Source: CADEED01 sp036677145
Lineage (GTDB): Bacteria > Pseudomonadota > Gammaproteobacteria > Steroidobacterales > Steroidobacteraceae
NCBI GenBank assembly: GCA_036677145.1
Contig: JAKFFF010000101.1
Location: 124,001-188,000 of the forward strand
Direction of reading: 5' to 3'
Length of the DNA stretch: 64,000 nt
How positions within the stretch are numbered: the stretch's first letter is position 1; each line of letters begins with the position of its first letter. The notes beneath the pieces were generated by a model, which saw nothing but the letters and a program-made list of their open reading frames with translations, was not told the origin of the DNA and ran no database searches. The position numbers and the translations under genes were made by a program. This document shows positions 44,293 to 52,155 of the stretch, piece after piece.

Positions 44293-45156
44293 TCAGACGG
44301 CAGCCGCGCCGCCCACGATCTCCGACAGTTCCTTCGTGATCGCGGCCTGGCGGGCCTTGTTGTAGATGAGCTGGAGCTCGCCGATGAGCTTGCCGGCGTT
44401 GTCCGAAGCGGCTCCCATCGCAATCATGCGAGCCGCCATTTCGCTGGCGACGTTTTCCACCGCGCCGCGATAAACCTGCGATTCGATGTAGCGCATGAGC
44501 AATCCGTCGAGGATCGCGGAGGCGTCCGGCTCGTAGATGTAATCCCAGTGGTCCTGCAGCTGCGTGCCCTCGATGGGTTCGACCGGCAGCAGCTGCTGCA
44601 CTTCGGGCTTCTGCGTCATCGTGTTCACGAAGCGCGAATTCACCAGCAGCAGGCGATCGATCTTGCCGTCCTTGTAGGCGTCCAGCATGACCTTGACCGT
44701 GCCGATCAGATCCTTGACGCGCGGCTGATCGCCGAGACCCTGCGTGTTCGCGAGGATCGGATTCGGCAGGCGGCGGAAGAAGGCCGATGCCTTGCCGCCG
44801 ATCAGGCACATCGAGATCGCGGCGCCCTTGGCCTGCCAGTCGCGCATCGCGATCAGCGCGGCCTTGAAGATGTTGATGTTCAACGAGCCGGCGAGACCGC
44901 GATCCGAGGAGATCACGATGATGCCGACGTTCTTGACCTCTTCGCGCTCGACCAGGAACGGCGAACGGTAGTCCGGATTCGCCTGCGTGAGGTTGCCGAT
45001 GACCGAACGGATCTTGTCGGCATAGGGACGCGCCAGGCGCATGCGGTCCTGGGCGCGACGCATCTTGCTGGTCGCGACCATCTGCATGGCCTTGGTGATC
45101 TTCTGCGTCGATTTGACGCTGAGGATCTTGGCGCGGATTTCTTTGGTTCCTGGCAT
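44293..45156 (-). CDS. atpG: ATP synthase F1 subunit gamma
   Basis: 287 residues. Family marks are MPGTKEIRAKILSVKSTQKITKAMQMVATSKMRRAQ at the start (beginning MPGTKEIRAKI), SDRGLAGSLN in the middle and MIAMGAASDNAGKLIGELQLIYNKARQAAITKELSEIVGGAAA at the end (MGAASDNAGKLIG). It is the rotating central shaft. 39 bases to atpD. Confidence 0.98.
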   Translation of the reverse strand: MPGTKEIRAKILSVKSTQKITKAMQMVATSKMRRAQDRMRLARPYADKIRSVIGNLTQANPDYRSPFLVEREEVKNVGIIVISSDRGLAGSLNINIFKAALIAMRDWQAKGAAISMCLIGGKASAFFRRLPNPILANTQGLGDQPRVKDLIGTVKVMLDAYKDGKIDRLLLVNSRFVNTMTQKPEVQQLLPVEPIEGTQLQDHWDYIYEPDASAILDGLLMRYIESQVYRGAVENVASEMAARMIAMGAASDNAGKLIGELQLIYNKARQAAITKELSEIVGGAAAV

Positions 45157-45179
45157 CTATTGTCTCTAAGAGGGGGCTC

Positions 45180-46718
45180 TTAAAACACGCCGTTGGTCTG
45201 GAAGTCTTCGCACAACGCCTTCAGCGCGGCTTCGTGCTTCTTGAGCACCGGCTCCGAGTTGACGGCATCGAGAGTCGCCTTGTGCTTGGACTTCGCGAAG
45301 GCCTGCAACGCGGCTTCCGCGTCCACCACCTTCTTGCGATCGACCTTGTCGAAGAAGCCGTTGTTCACGGCGTAGATCGACAGCGCCATTTCGGCCACCG
45401 ACATCGGGGCGTACTGCTTCTGCTTCATGAGCTCGGTCACGCGCGCGCCACGCTCGAGCTGGCGACGGGTCGCCTCGTCGAGGTCGGACGCGAACTGCGA
45501 GAACGCCGCCAGTTCGCGGTACTGCGCGAGGGCGAGACGAATACCGCCGCCCAGGCGCTTGATGATGTCGGTCTGCGCCGCGCCACCGACACGCGACACC
45601 GAGATGCCGGCGTTCATGGCGGGGCGAACACCCGAGTTGAACAGGTCGGTCTCGAGGAAGATCTGGCCGTCGGTGATCGAGATGACGTTCGTCGGAACGA
45701 ACGCGGTCACGTCGCCGGCCTGCGTTTCGATGATGGGCAGACCGGTCAAACTACCGGTCTTGCCTTTCACGGCGCCCTTGGTCACCTGCTCCACGTATTC
45801 CTCGTTCACGCGAGCGGAGCGCTCGAGCAAGCGGCTGTGCAGATAGAACACGTCGCCGGGATACGCTTCGCGGCCCGGAGGACGGCGCAGCAGCAGCGAG
45901 ATCTGGCGATAGGCCACGGCCTGCTTCGACAGATCGTCGTAAATGATCAGCGCGTCTTCACCGTTGTCCATGAAGAACTCGCCCATCGTGCAGCCCGAGT
46001 AGGCGCTGATGTACTGCATGGCGGCGGGCGTCGACGCGGACGCGGCCACGATGATGGTGTGACCCATGGCGCCGTGCTCTTCGAGCTTGCGCACCACGTT
46101 CGCGATGGTCGACTGCTTCTGGCCGATGGCGACGTACACGCACTTAATGCCGGAAGACTTCTGGTTGATGATCGTGTCGATCGCCATCGCGGTCTTGCCG
46201 GTCTGACGGTCGCCGATGATGAGCTCGCGCTGGCCGCGGCCGATCGGAACCATCGAGTCGACGGCCTTGTAGCCGGTCTGCACCGGCTGGCTGACGCTCT
46301 TTCGATAAATGACGCCCGGCGCCACGCGCTCGATGGGGGCGGTCTTCGTGGTCTTGAGTGGGCCCTTGCCGTCGATCGGGTTGCCGAGCGCGTCGACGAC
46401 GCGGCCCAGCAACTCGCGGCCCACCGGCACTTCGAGGATGCGGCCCGTGGTCTTCACGGTGTCGCCTTCGCGGATGCCCTTGTAGTCGCCCAGCACGACC
46501 GAGCCGACCGAGTCCTGCTCGAGGTTCAGCGCGAGGCCGAACACGTTGCCGGGGAATTCGATCATTTCGCCGTAGCGAACGTCCGCGAGACCGTGGATGC
46601 GGCAGATGCCGTCCGTCACCGTGACGACGGTGCCGACGTTGCGCGCCTCACTCGCGGTCTTGAAGTTCTCGATGCGCGACTTGATGAGGTCGCTGATTTC
46701 GGATGCTTTGACGGACAT
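45180..46718 (-). CDS. atpA: ATP synthase F1 subunit alpha
   Basis: 512 residues. P-loop GDRQTGKTAMAID, and the SRLLERSARVNEEY region with the arginine-finger segment SITDGQIFLETDLFNSGVRPA. It binds regulatory nucleotide and shares the catalytic interface with beta. SD GAGGAT upstream. 23 bases separate it from atpG. Confidence 0.99.
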   Translation of the reverse strand: MSVKASEISDLIKSRIENFKTASEARNVGTVVTVTDGICRIHGLADVRYGEMIEFPGNVFGLALNLEQDSVGSVVLGDYKGIREGDTVKTTGRILEVPVGRELLGRVVDALGNPIDGKGPLKTTKTAPIERVAPGVIYRKSVSQPVQTGYKAVDSMVPIGRGQRELIIGDRQTGKTAMAIDTIINQKSSGIKCVYVAIGQKQSTIANVVRKLEEHGAMGHTIIVAASASTPAAMQYISAYSGCTMGEFFMDNGEDALIIYDDLSKQAVAYRQISLLLRRPPGREAYPGDVFYLHSRLLERSARVNEEYVEQVTKGAVKGKTGSLTGLPIIETQAGDVTAFVPTNVISITDGQIFLETDLFNSGVRPAMNAGISVSRVGGAAQTDIIKRLGGGIRLALAQYRELAAFSQFASDLDEATRRQLERGARVTELMKQKQYAPMSVAEMALSIYAVNNGFFDKVDRKKVVDAEAALQAFAKSKHKATLDAVNSEPVLKKHEAALKALCEDFQTNGVF

Positions 46719-46740
46719 GTTCTGAATCCTCGAAAAATTC

Positions 46741-47277
46741 TTATGCGGTCAGTTCAGTGGCCAGGCGTTCGAGCCGGCCCTTGATCGAGCCGTCGATCAC
46801 GAGATCTCCGGCCTTGAGGACGGCGCCGCCAAGCAGGCTGCCGTCGACCTTCGTACGCAGGCGCACGGAGCGCCCGAGCTTCTTCTGCAATGCAGCCGCG
46901 TACCGGCTCTCCTGGTCGGCGGAGAGCGCCGTGGCGGAAGTCACTTCGACCTCCACCGCGTTTTCCACGTCCGCCTTCATCTGCTCGAACAGCGCAGCGA
47001 TCTCGGGGAGGAATCCGAGCCTGCGGTTTTGCGCGAGCAATGAGATGAAGTTGCGGCCGTACTCGTCGAGGCCCGGCCCGGTGACGCCGGCGACCAGTTC
47101 CGCGAGTTGCGCGGGCGTGACGTGCGGCGAGCCCAACAAGGCGTGCACGCGCGGATCGGCGACGACTTCGGCCGCGCGGATCAGGCTCGCCGACGTTGCC
47201 GCCAGCGTGTTGCCTTTGCGCGCGAGCGCGAAGATCGCTTTCGCGTACGGCCTGGCGGTTGTGGTGCGTTCTGCCAT
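46741..47277 (-). CDS. atpH: ATP synthase F1 subunit delta
   Basis: 178 residues. ARPYAKAIFALARKGNT at the N-terminus and the C-terminal DGSLLGGAVLKAGDLVIDGSIKGRLERLATEL (key part GGAVLKAGDLVIDGSIKGRL) mark the OSCP/delta family, the clamp joining the peripheral stalk to the head. Confidence 0.97.
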   Translation of the reverse strand: MAERTTTARPYAKAIFALARKGNTLAATSASLIRAAEVVADPRVHALLGSPHVTPAQLAELVAGVTGPGLDEYGRNFISLLAQNRRLGFLPEIAALFEQMKADVENAVEVEVTSATALSADQESRYAAALQKKLGRSVRLRTKVDGSLLGGAVLKAGDLVIDGSIKGRLERLATELTA

Positions 47278-47286
47278 TCGTCTCTC

Positions 47287-47757
47287 TTAGAGCTTCGCGG
47301 CCAGCTGATCGAGCAGTTCGCCATGCGCTTTCGGATCGATCTCTTTCTCGAGCACCCGCTTGGCGCCGGCGACGGCCAGGCTGACGACTTGTCCGCGCAG
47401 GCTGTCGCGCGCGCGATTGCTCTCGAGCTCGATCTGCGTCTTGGCGCTCGCGAGGGCTTTTTCACCCTCGAGACTCGCTGCCTTGCGCGCTTCCTCGATG
47501 ATCTGGTTGGCCTGCGTGCGCGCCTGCGATTCGATCGCGAGCGCACGGGTGCGGGCTTCCTTGATCACCTCGTCGGCGCGGCTCTTCGCTTCGGAGAGGT
47601 CCTTCTGGCCCTGTTCCGCGGCGGCGAGTCCGGCGGCGATCTTCTTCTCGCGCTCGTTCATCGCGCCGAGAATGATCGGCCAGATGAAGGTCATCACCAC
47701 CCAGACGAAGATCGCGAAGACCAGCATCTGAATGATGAGTGTGACGGTGATATTCAC
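47287..47757 (-). CDS. atpF: ATP synthase F0 subunit b
   Basis: 156 residues starting at GTG (complement 47755-47757), with GAGGAG seven bases upstream. One N-terminal membrane helix (LIIQMLVFAIFVWVVMTFIW) and a long charged coiled coil form the peripheral stalk. Length equals E. coli b (156). Confidence 0.96.
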   Translation of the reverse strand: MNITVTLIIQMLVFAIFVWVVMTFIWPIILGAMNEREKKIAAGLAAAEQGQKDLSEAKSRADEVIKEARTRALAIESQARTQANQIIEEARKAASLEGEKALASAKTQIELESNRARDSLRGQVVSLAVAGAKRVLEKEIDPKAHGELLDQLAAKL

Positions 47758-47787
47758 GCGCGTCTCCTCGACGAACTGTTAAGCGGC

Positions 47788-48069
47788 TTACTGCGCGGCA
47801 GTGATGGCGTTCAGGAACGGATTCGCGAACGTGAAGAACAGCGCGAAGCCGATACCGATCATCGCGACCGCGTCGAGCAGGCCGGCGACGATGAACATCT
47901 TCACCTGCAGCGCAGGGGTCAGTTCCGGCTGGCGCGCGGCGCCTTCCAGGAACTTGCCGCCGAGCAGGCCGAAGCCGATGGCGGTACCGAGCGCGCCCAG
48001 GCCGAAAATCAGGCCGACGCCGAGGGCGGTGAAACTCTGGATCTGAGCAATTGCAGCGATGTTTTCCAT
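47788..48069 (-). CDS. atpE: ATP synthase F0 subunit c
   Basis: 93 residues from ATG 48069, preceded by GGAGG at five bases; an in-frame TTG further up is less likely. Two helices form the rotor hairpin, with the helix-1 glycine pattern GLGALGTAIGFGLLGG and the ion-binding aspartate in VAGLLDAVAMIG. The aspartate and lack of the Q/E/S sodium set suggest proton coupling. Confidence 0.97.
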   Translation of the reverse strand: MENIAAIAQIQSFTALGVGLIFGLGALGTAIGFGLLGGKFLEGAARQPELTPALQVKMFIVAGLLDAVAMIGIGFALFFTFANPFLNAITAAQ

Positions 48070-48105
48070 TTTTTCCTCCAACGAATCCGATGACTAACTA
48101 AGAGA

Positions 48106-48933
48106 TCAGTGATGAGTCTCGTGCGCCTGCGCGAGGTACACGATGGTCAGCACCATGAAGATGAACGCCTGTAGCGGGATGACCAGGATGTGGAACACCG
48201 CCCAGACAGTGCCCAGGAGCAGCTGGCCGACGGCCCCGCCGATGCCCGCGAGCGAATTGATGGCGAAGCTGCCGCCGAGCACGGCGAGCAGCAGGAAGAT
48301 CATTTCGCCCGCGTAGAGGTTTCCGTACAGACGCAGGCCGAGCGACACCGGACGCGCCAGGTGCTCGATGAGATTCAACAGCAGGTTGAACGGCATCATC
48401 CACTTGCCGAACGGGTGCGTGAGCAGCTCCCAGGTGAAGCCGCCGAAGCCTTTGATCTTGAAGCTGTAGAACATGACGATCAGGAACACCGTGATCGACA
48501 TGCCCAGCGTGATGTTGAGGTCGGTCGAGGGAACGACCTTGAGGTGGTCGAGGCCGATTTTCTGGCCGGCGGCCGGGAGCAGATCCACCGGCACGACGTC
48601 CATGAAGTTGATCAGCAGGATCCAGCAGAAGATGGTGAGCGCCAGCGGCGCGATGATCTTGCTGTGGCCGTGGAAGGTATCGCGCACCTGCGTGTCGACG
48701 AAATCCACCACCGTTTCGACGAAGCTCTGGAACTTGCCCGGCACGCCCGTCGTGGCGTTGCGCGCCGCGAGATAGAACGAGACCACGAACACCAGGCCCA
48801 GCATCACCGAGAAGAAGATGCTGTCGACGTTGAAGGTCCAGAAACCCTCGCCGTACTGGAGGTTCGCCAGGTGGTGAACGATGTATTCGCTTCCGGTCTG
48901 GGCTTTGTCTGTGGCGTGTTCGGCTGCTGACAT
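48106..48933 (-). CDS. atpB: ATP synthase F0 subunit a
   Basis: 275 residues, five to six membrane helices. The essential arginine lies in ARPVSLGLRLYGNLYAGEMI, and the last helices AVFHILVIPLQAFIFMVLTIVYLAQA are typical. It forms the two proton half-channels facing the c ring. Confidence 0.98.
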   Translation of the reverse strand: MSAAEHATDKAQTGSEYIVHHLANLQYGEGFWTFNVDSIFFSVMLGLVFVVSFYLAARNATTGVPGKFQSFVETVVDFVDTQVRDTFHGHSKIIAPLALTIFCWILLINFMDVVPVDLLPAAGQKIGLDHLKVVPSTDLNITLGMSITVFLIVMFYSFKIKGFGGFTWELLTHPFGKWMMPFNLLLNLIEHLARPVSLGLRLYGNLYAGEMIFLLLAVLGGSFAINSLAGIGGAVGQLLLGTVWAVFHILVIPLQAFIFMVLTIVYLAQAHETHH

Positions 48934-48942
48934 CTGCTATTC

Positions 48943-49356
48943 CTAACGTTTCGCGGCGGTCGTCGTCCCCGACAGGGGAGGCAACGCATTCGCGAGAGCA
49001 ATCCAGTACACAAACAAGGTCGCGATGTAGGCGCCGAACAACGCGGCGAAATTCACCTTCATCGTCACGAAGACCACCACGAACAGCGCCACGGTGACGC
49101 CCAGCTTCGCGGCCTCTCCCACGTAAAACTTGCGCGCGATCGTTTCGGCCGCGGCGCCCGCTGGCGCGCTGAATCCGATGAACGCGAGCACACCGCTCGC
49201 GAGGACGGAAATTCCGCCGCCGATGAGCGCCGACAGACCCGCGATACGCCCCCACACCGCGAAGCAAATAGCCGCGGCCACAACCGTTACGACGACCTGG
49301 CCGAGCACTACGCTCGCTGCCAGTCGCCTCGCTTGGGGCAACTCAAGGGTGACCAC
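48943..49356 (-). CDS. atpI: ATP synthase subunit I (AtpI)
   Basis: 137 residues from a GTG (complement 49354-49356), with AGGAG just upstream; longer in-frame starts lack an SD. Four hydrophobic segments and a conserved basic end of helix 2/3 (ARKFYVGEAAKLGVTVALF) match AtpI, a small membrane protein that assists c-ring assembly or Mg2+ supply. First gene of the operon, about 125 bases after the promoter start point. Confidence 0.85.
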   Translation of the reverse strand: MVTLELPQARRLAASVVLGQVVVTVVAAAICFAVWGRIAGLSALIGGGISVLASGVLAFIGFSAPAGAAAETIARKFYVGEAAKLGVTVALFVVVFVTMKVNFAALFGAYIATLFVYWIALANALPPLSGTTTAAKR

Positions 49357-49487
49357 GACACTCCTACTGCAAGTCGACAATTCCGCGAACAACACGATGG
49401 GCCCGCGAAGGCCGCAAGCTTTGTCAGCGATGTTCGAAAATTGTTTGGCTAAGCAACGACTTGCGTGTGCCTCGGCCAGGGGCGCGC

Positions 49488-49516
49488 ATTATATACGCCG
49501 ACCCTGGCGCCTTCAA
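49488..49516 (-). promoter_or_regulatory. sigma-70 promoter of the atp operon
   Basis: On the minus strand TTGAAG (49511-49516) and TATAAT (49488-49493) are separated by exactly 17 bases. A-rich tracts upstream (GGTCAAAAACCCCCGGAAAAA) could act as an UP element. It is the best consensus promoter in the window and points at atpI. Confidence 0.88.
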
Positions 49517-49592
49517 CAGAAAAGGCCGATTTTTCCGGGGGTTTTTGACCTATCGCGGCCGGGCGCAATCGGCAGCCGGGCCCCGGGATGCC

Positions 49593-50528
49593 TTACTGGA
49601 TGTGCGCAAGGATTCCGTCGAGCTCATCCAGGGAGTGGTAGCTGACGACCACCTTGCCGCGGCCATTCGTGGCGTGCTGGATCTCGACCCGTGCGCCGAG
49701 TTTCTCCGACAACTCGTCCTGCAGGCGCCGCACGTTCGGATCGAGGCCTTTGGACTCCTTCGCGGCTGGACTGCCACCAGCGGCTTTCGCGAGCAGCGCG
49801 CGCACCATCGCCTCGGTGTCGCGGACCGACAGGCCTCTCTTGGCTATCAGGGTGCCGACCTCGATCTGCTGGCGCCGCTGCGTGAGACCTAACAAGGCGC
49901 GCGCGTGGCCCATCTCGAGTTCGCGGTGCTCGACGAATGCGCAGATCTCATCCGGCAGCTCGAGCAGGCGCAGCAGGTTCGACACCGCGGCGCGCGAACG
50001 GCCGACCGCATCGGCCGCCTGCTGGTGAGTGATGCCGAATTCGCTGATGAGCCGCTCGAGCGCACGCGCCTCTTCGAGAGGATTGAGGTTTTCGCGCTGG
50101 ATGTTCTCGATGAGCGACATCGCGATGGCGGCCTCGTCGGGCACCCTGCGAATGACCGCCGGCACCGTGGCGAGCCCCGCGATCTGCGCGGCGCGCCAGC
50201 GGCGTTCACCCGCGATGATTTCGTAGCGCTGCGACCCGCCCGGAGCGGCGCCTTCGACGGGACGCACGACGATGGGCTGCACGATGCCCTGCGCCTTGAT
50301 GGACGCGGCGAGTTCTTCGAGGGATTCCTGCCGCATGTCGACGCGCGGCTGATATTTGCCGCGTTGCAGGAGATCGAGCGGCAGATTGGCGAGTTCGTCG
50401 CCGGGCAGCTTGTTCACGGCGGGCGCGGGTGCGCCCGCGGGCACGGCAGGCGCCGCCTCCGGCCGCTTCGTCATCTGGCCCAGCAGCGCTTCGAGGCCGC
50501 GGCCCATGACCGGTTTTTTCGTGCTCAT
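49593..50528 (-). CDS. parB: chromosome-partitioning protein ParB
   Basis: 311 residues. The N-terminal ParB/CTPase domain has IAGERRWRAAQIAGL and ENIQRENLNPLEEARALERL (CTP-binding boxes), a helix-turn-helix HQQAADAVGRSRAAVSNLLRL and a C-terminal dimer domain (LQDELSEKLGARVEIQHA). It loads at parS sites and spreads as a CTP-dependent clamp. No parS-like TGTTTCACGTGAAACA was found in the window. It lies 85 bases after parA, the gap holding a repeat. Confidence 0.97.
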   Translation of the reverse strand: MSTKKPVMGRGLEALLGQMTKRPEAAPAVPAGAPAPAVNKLPGDELANLPLDLLQRGKYQPRVDMRQESLEELAASIKAQGIVQPIVVRPVEGAAPGGSQRYEIIAGERRWRAAQIAGLATVPAVIRRVPDEAAIAMSLIENIQRENLNPLEEARALERLISEFGITHQQAADAVGRSRAAVSNLLRLLELPDEICAFVEHRELEMGHARALLGLTQRRQQIEVGTLIAKRGLSVRDTEAMVRALLAKAAGGSPAAKESKGLDPNVRRLQDELSEKLGARVEIQHATNGRGKVVVSYHSLDELDGILAHIQ

Positions 50529-50542
50529 GATGAGGATGATAC

Positions 50543-50586
50543 GGGGGCTGCACCCATTTTGGCTGTGCGAAATGGGGGCTGCACCC
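50543..50586. repeat. GGGGGCTGCACCC direct repeat with inner palindrome
   Basis: GGGGGCTGCACCC occurs at 50543-50555 and again at 50574-50586. Between them CCCATTT and AAATGGG are inverted around 10 bases. It sits in the parA-parB gap and could fold as a hairpin in the mRNA. It looks like a REP-type element. Confidence 0.7.
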
Positions 50587-50613
50587 GCTCCGACCCGACG
50601 GTCGCGATCAGGA

Positions 50614-51453
50614 TCAATTCAACGGATGTTCCGCGCCCGCGACCTGCAGCGGCGGCGCCTCTTCGGGCTCGCCCGCGCCCGCCTCGTCATCCTTGCGCAA
50701 CATCTCCCCCGCGAGCGCCAGGTACGCGAGCGCGCCGCGCGAATCCTTGTCGTGTTGCAGCGCCGGCTTGCCGAAGGACGGCGCCTCCGCCAGGCGCACG
50801 TTGCGCGGGACGATCGTGCGGAACACCTTGTCGCCGAATACCGAGATGAGCTGTGCCGAAACCTCGTTCGCGAGGTTGTTTCGCGGATCGAACATCGTGC
50901 GCAGGATGCCTTCGATCTCGAGGCTCGGGCTCACGGACGCCTTGATCTGCTCGATGGTGCCCACCAGCGCGGACAAGCCTTCCAGCGCGTAATACTCGCA
51001 CTGCATCGGGATCAGCACGCTCTGCGCGGCGACCAGCGCATTCAGGGTGAGCATGTTGAGCGAGGGCGGGCAGTCGATGAGGATGACTTCGAACTGGTCG
51101 TAGACCGGCTTGAGCGCGTTGCGCAGGCGCAGCTCGCGCCCGGCCAGGGTAGTTAGCAGCTGCACTTCGGCCGCGACCAGGTCCTGGTTGGCGGGCATCA
51201 GCGACATGCCGGGCATGGATTCGAGCGCAATGATGGCGGCGGCCGCGTCGCACTCGCCTAACAATACGTCACCGGTGCCGCGTTCGATCTGCGACTTCTC
51301 GATGCCGCAACCCATGGTCGCGTTGCCCTGCGGATCGATGTCGATGAGCAACACGCGGCGGCGCGTCGCCGCGAACGAGGCGGCGAGATTCACCGCGGTG
51401 GTCGTCTTGCCGACGCCGCCTTTCTGGTTCGCCACCGCGATGATGCGCTTCAT
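50614..51453 (-). CDS. parA: chromosome-partitioning ATPase ParA (Soj)
   Basis: 279 residues. The deviant Walker A box is KGGVGKTTTAVNLAA (about 10-24), and the Walker A' and switch II regions are LLIDIDPQGNATMG and ILIDCPPSLNMLTLNAL. It is the chromosomal MinD/ParA type with a short N-terminus. It positions origins together with ParB. TAATAT lies exactly 6 bases before the ATG and no SD is seen, so an internal leaderless transcript is likely in addition to read-through from rsmG. Confidence 0.97.
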   Translation of the reverse strand: MKRIIAVANQKGGVGKTTTAVNLAASFAATRRRVLLIDIDPQGNATMGCGIEKSQIERGTGDVLLGECDAAAAIIALESMPGMSLMPANQDLVAAEVQLLTTLAGRELRLRNALKPVYDQFEVILIDCPPSLNMLTLNALVAAQSVLIPMQCEYYALEGLSALVGTIEQIKASVSPSLEIEGILRTMFDPRNNLANEVSAQLISVFGDKVFRTIVPRNVRLAEAPSFGKPALQHDKDSRGALAYLALAGEMLRKDDEAGAGEPEEAPPLQVAGAEHPLN

Positions 51454-51459
51454 GAATCG

Positions 51460-51465
51460 ATATTA
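51460..51465 (-). promoter_or_regulatory. -10 box 6 bases before the parA start
   Basis: TAATAT on the minus strand, six bases, then ATG. It fits a leaderless parA mRNA; the -35 region is GC-rich and poor. Confidence 0.45.
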
Positions 51466-51483
51466 ACCCGCGGGCGCCGCTGC

Positions 51484-52155
51484 TTAGCGAGCGTTTTTGC
51501 CGCTGCTTTTCTGACGTTGAAGTGCGACAAGATGCCGCTCGGCGTCGAGTCCCGGCACGCGCAGCGGAATCACTTCCGCGCTCCAGCCGCGCGGCAACCC
51601 GGCGAGTTCGTCTTCCGGCAGCCGGCCCTTCATCGCAAGCAGCCGCCCGCCTGCGCCGACCAGCGATCCGGCGTTATGTATTACATCGGCCAGCTTGCCC
51701 ACCGCGCGCACGACCACGGCATCGAATTCCTTCTCGCCGGCGTAACTCTCGGCGCGCGCCGCGAGCGCGTGTGCGTTGCGGATGTCGAGCAGCGCGATGC
51801 TCTCGGCGACGAAGCGGATCTTCTTCTGCGTGCCGTCGATGAGCGTGATGTCGCGGTCCGGGCAGGCCACCGCCAGCGGCACACCGGGAAACCCTCCCCC
51901 GGTGCCCACATCGATGATGCGGCGGGCATCGCCCAGGTGCGGCACGAGACTCAGGCTGTCGAGCATGTGCAGCGTGAGGACGCCCTCGGGCGTCACGATC
52001 GTCGTGAGGTTCACGTGCTCGTTGAATTCGAGCATTTTCACGCCGTAGCGCCACAGGATATCGGCCTGTGATTCGTCGAGTTCCACGCCCAGCTCGCGTG
52101 CGCCCGATATCAGGCGGGCTTTCCAGGTGACGTCATCGAGAGGAATTGCGTTCAT
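51484..52155 (-). CDS. rsmG: 16S rRNA (guanine527-N7)-methyltransferase RsmG
   Basis: 223 residues. The SAM motif IDVGTGGGFPGVPLAVACPDRDITLIDGTQKKIRF (core VGTGGGFPGVPLAV) is specific for RsmG (GidB), with N-terminal LWRYGVKMLEFNEHVNLT. It methylates G527 of 16S rRNA; its loss gives low-level streptomycin resistance in other bacteria. The ATG overlaps the prpD stop by one base (TGATG). The usual upstream partner mnmG is absent; prpD is there instead. Confidence 0.96.
   Translation of the reverse strand: MNAIPLDDVTWKARLISGARELGVELDESQADILWRYGVKMLEFNEHVNLTTIVTPEGVLTLHMLDSLSLVPHLGDARRIIDVGTGGGFPGVPLAVACPDRDITLIDGTQKKIRFVAESIALLDIRNAHALAARAESYAGEKEFDAVVVRAVGKLADVIHNAGSLVGAGGRLLAMKGRLPEDELAGLPRGWSAEVIPLRVPGLDAERHLVALQRQKSSGKNAR

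Noticed and set aside
45234..46784. 516-codon frame antisense to atpA
   Set aside because: atpA is certain on the other strand; the antisense product has shadow-frame composition.
49357..50613. parS site or replication origin near parAB/atp
   Set aside because: No TGTTTCACGTGAAACA-like sequence and no cluster of TTATCCACA DnaA boxes could be found by eye.
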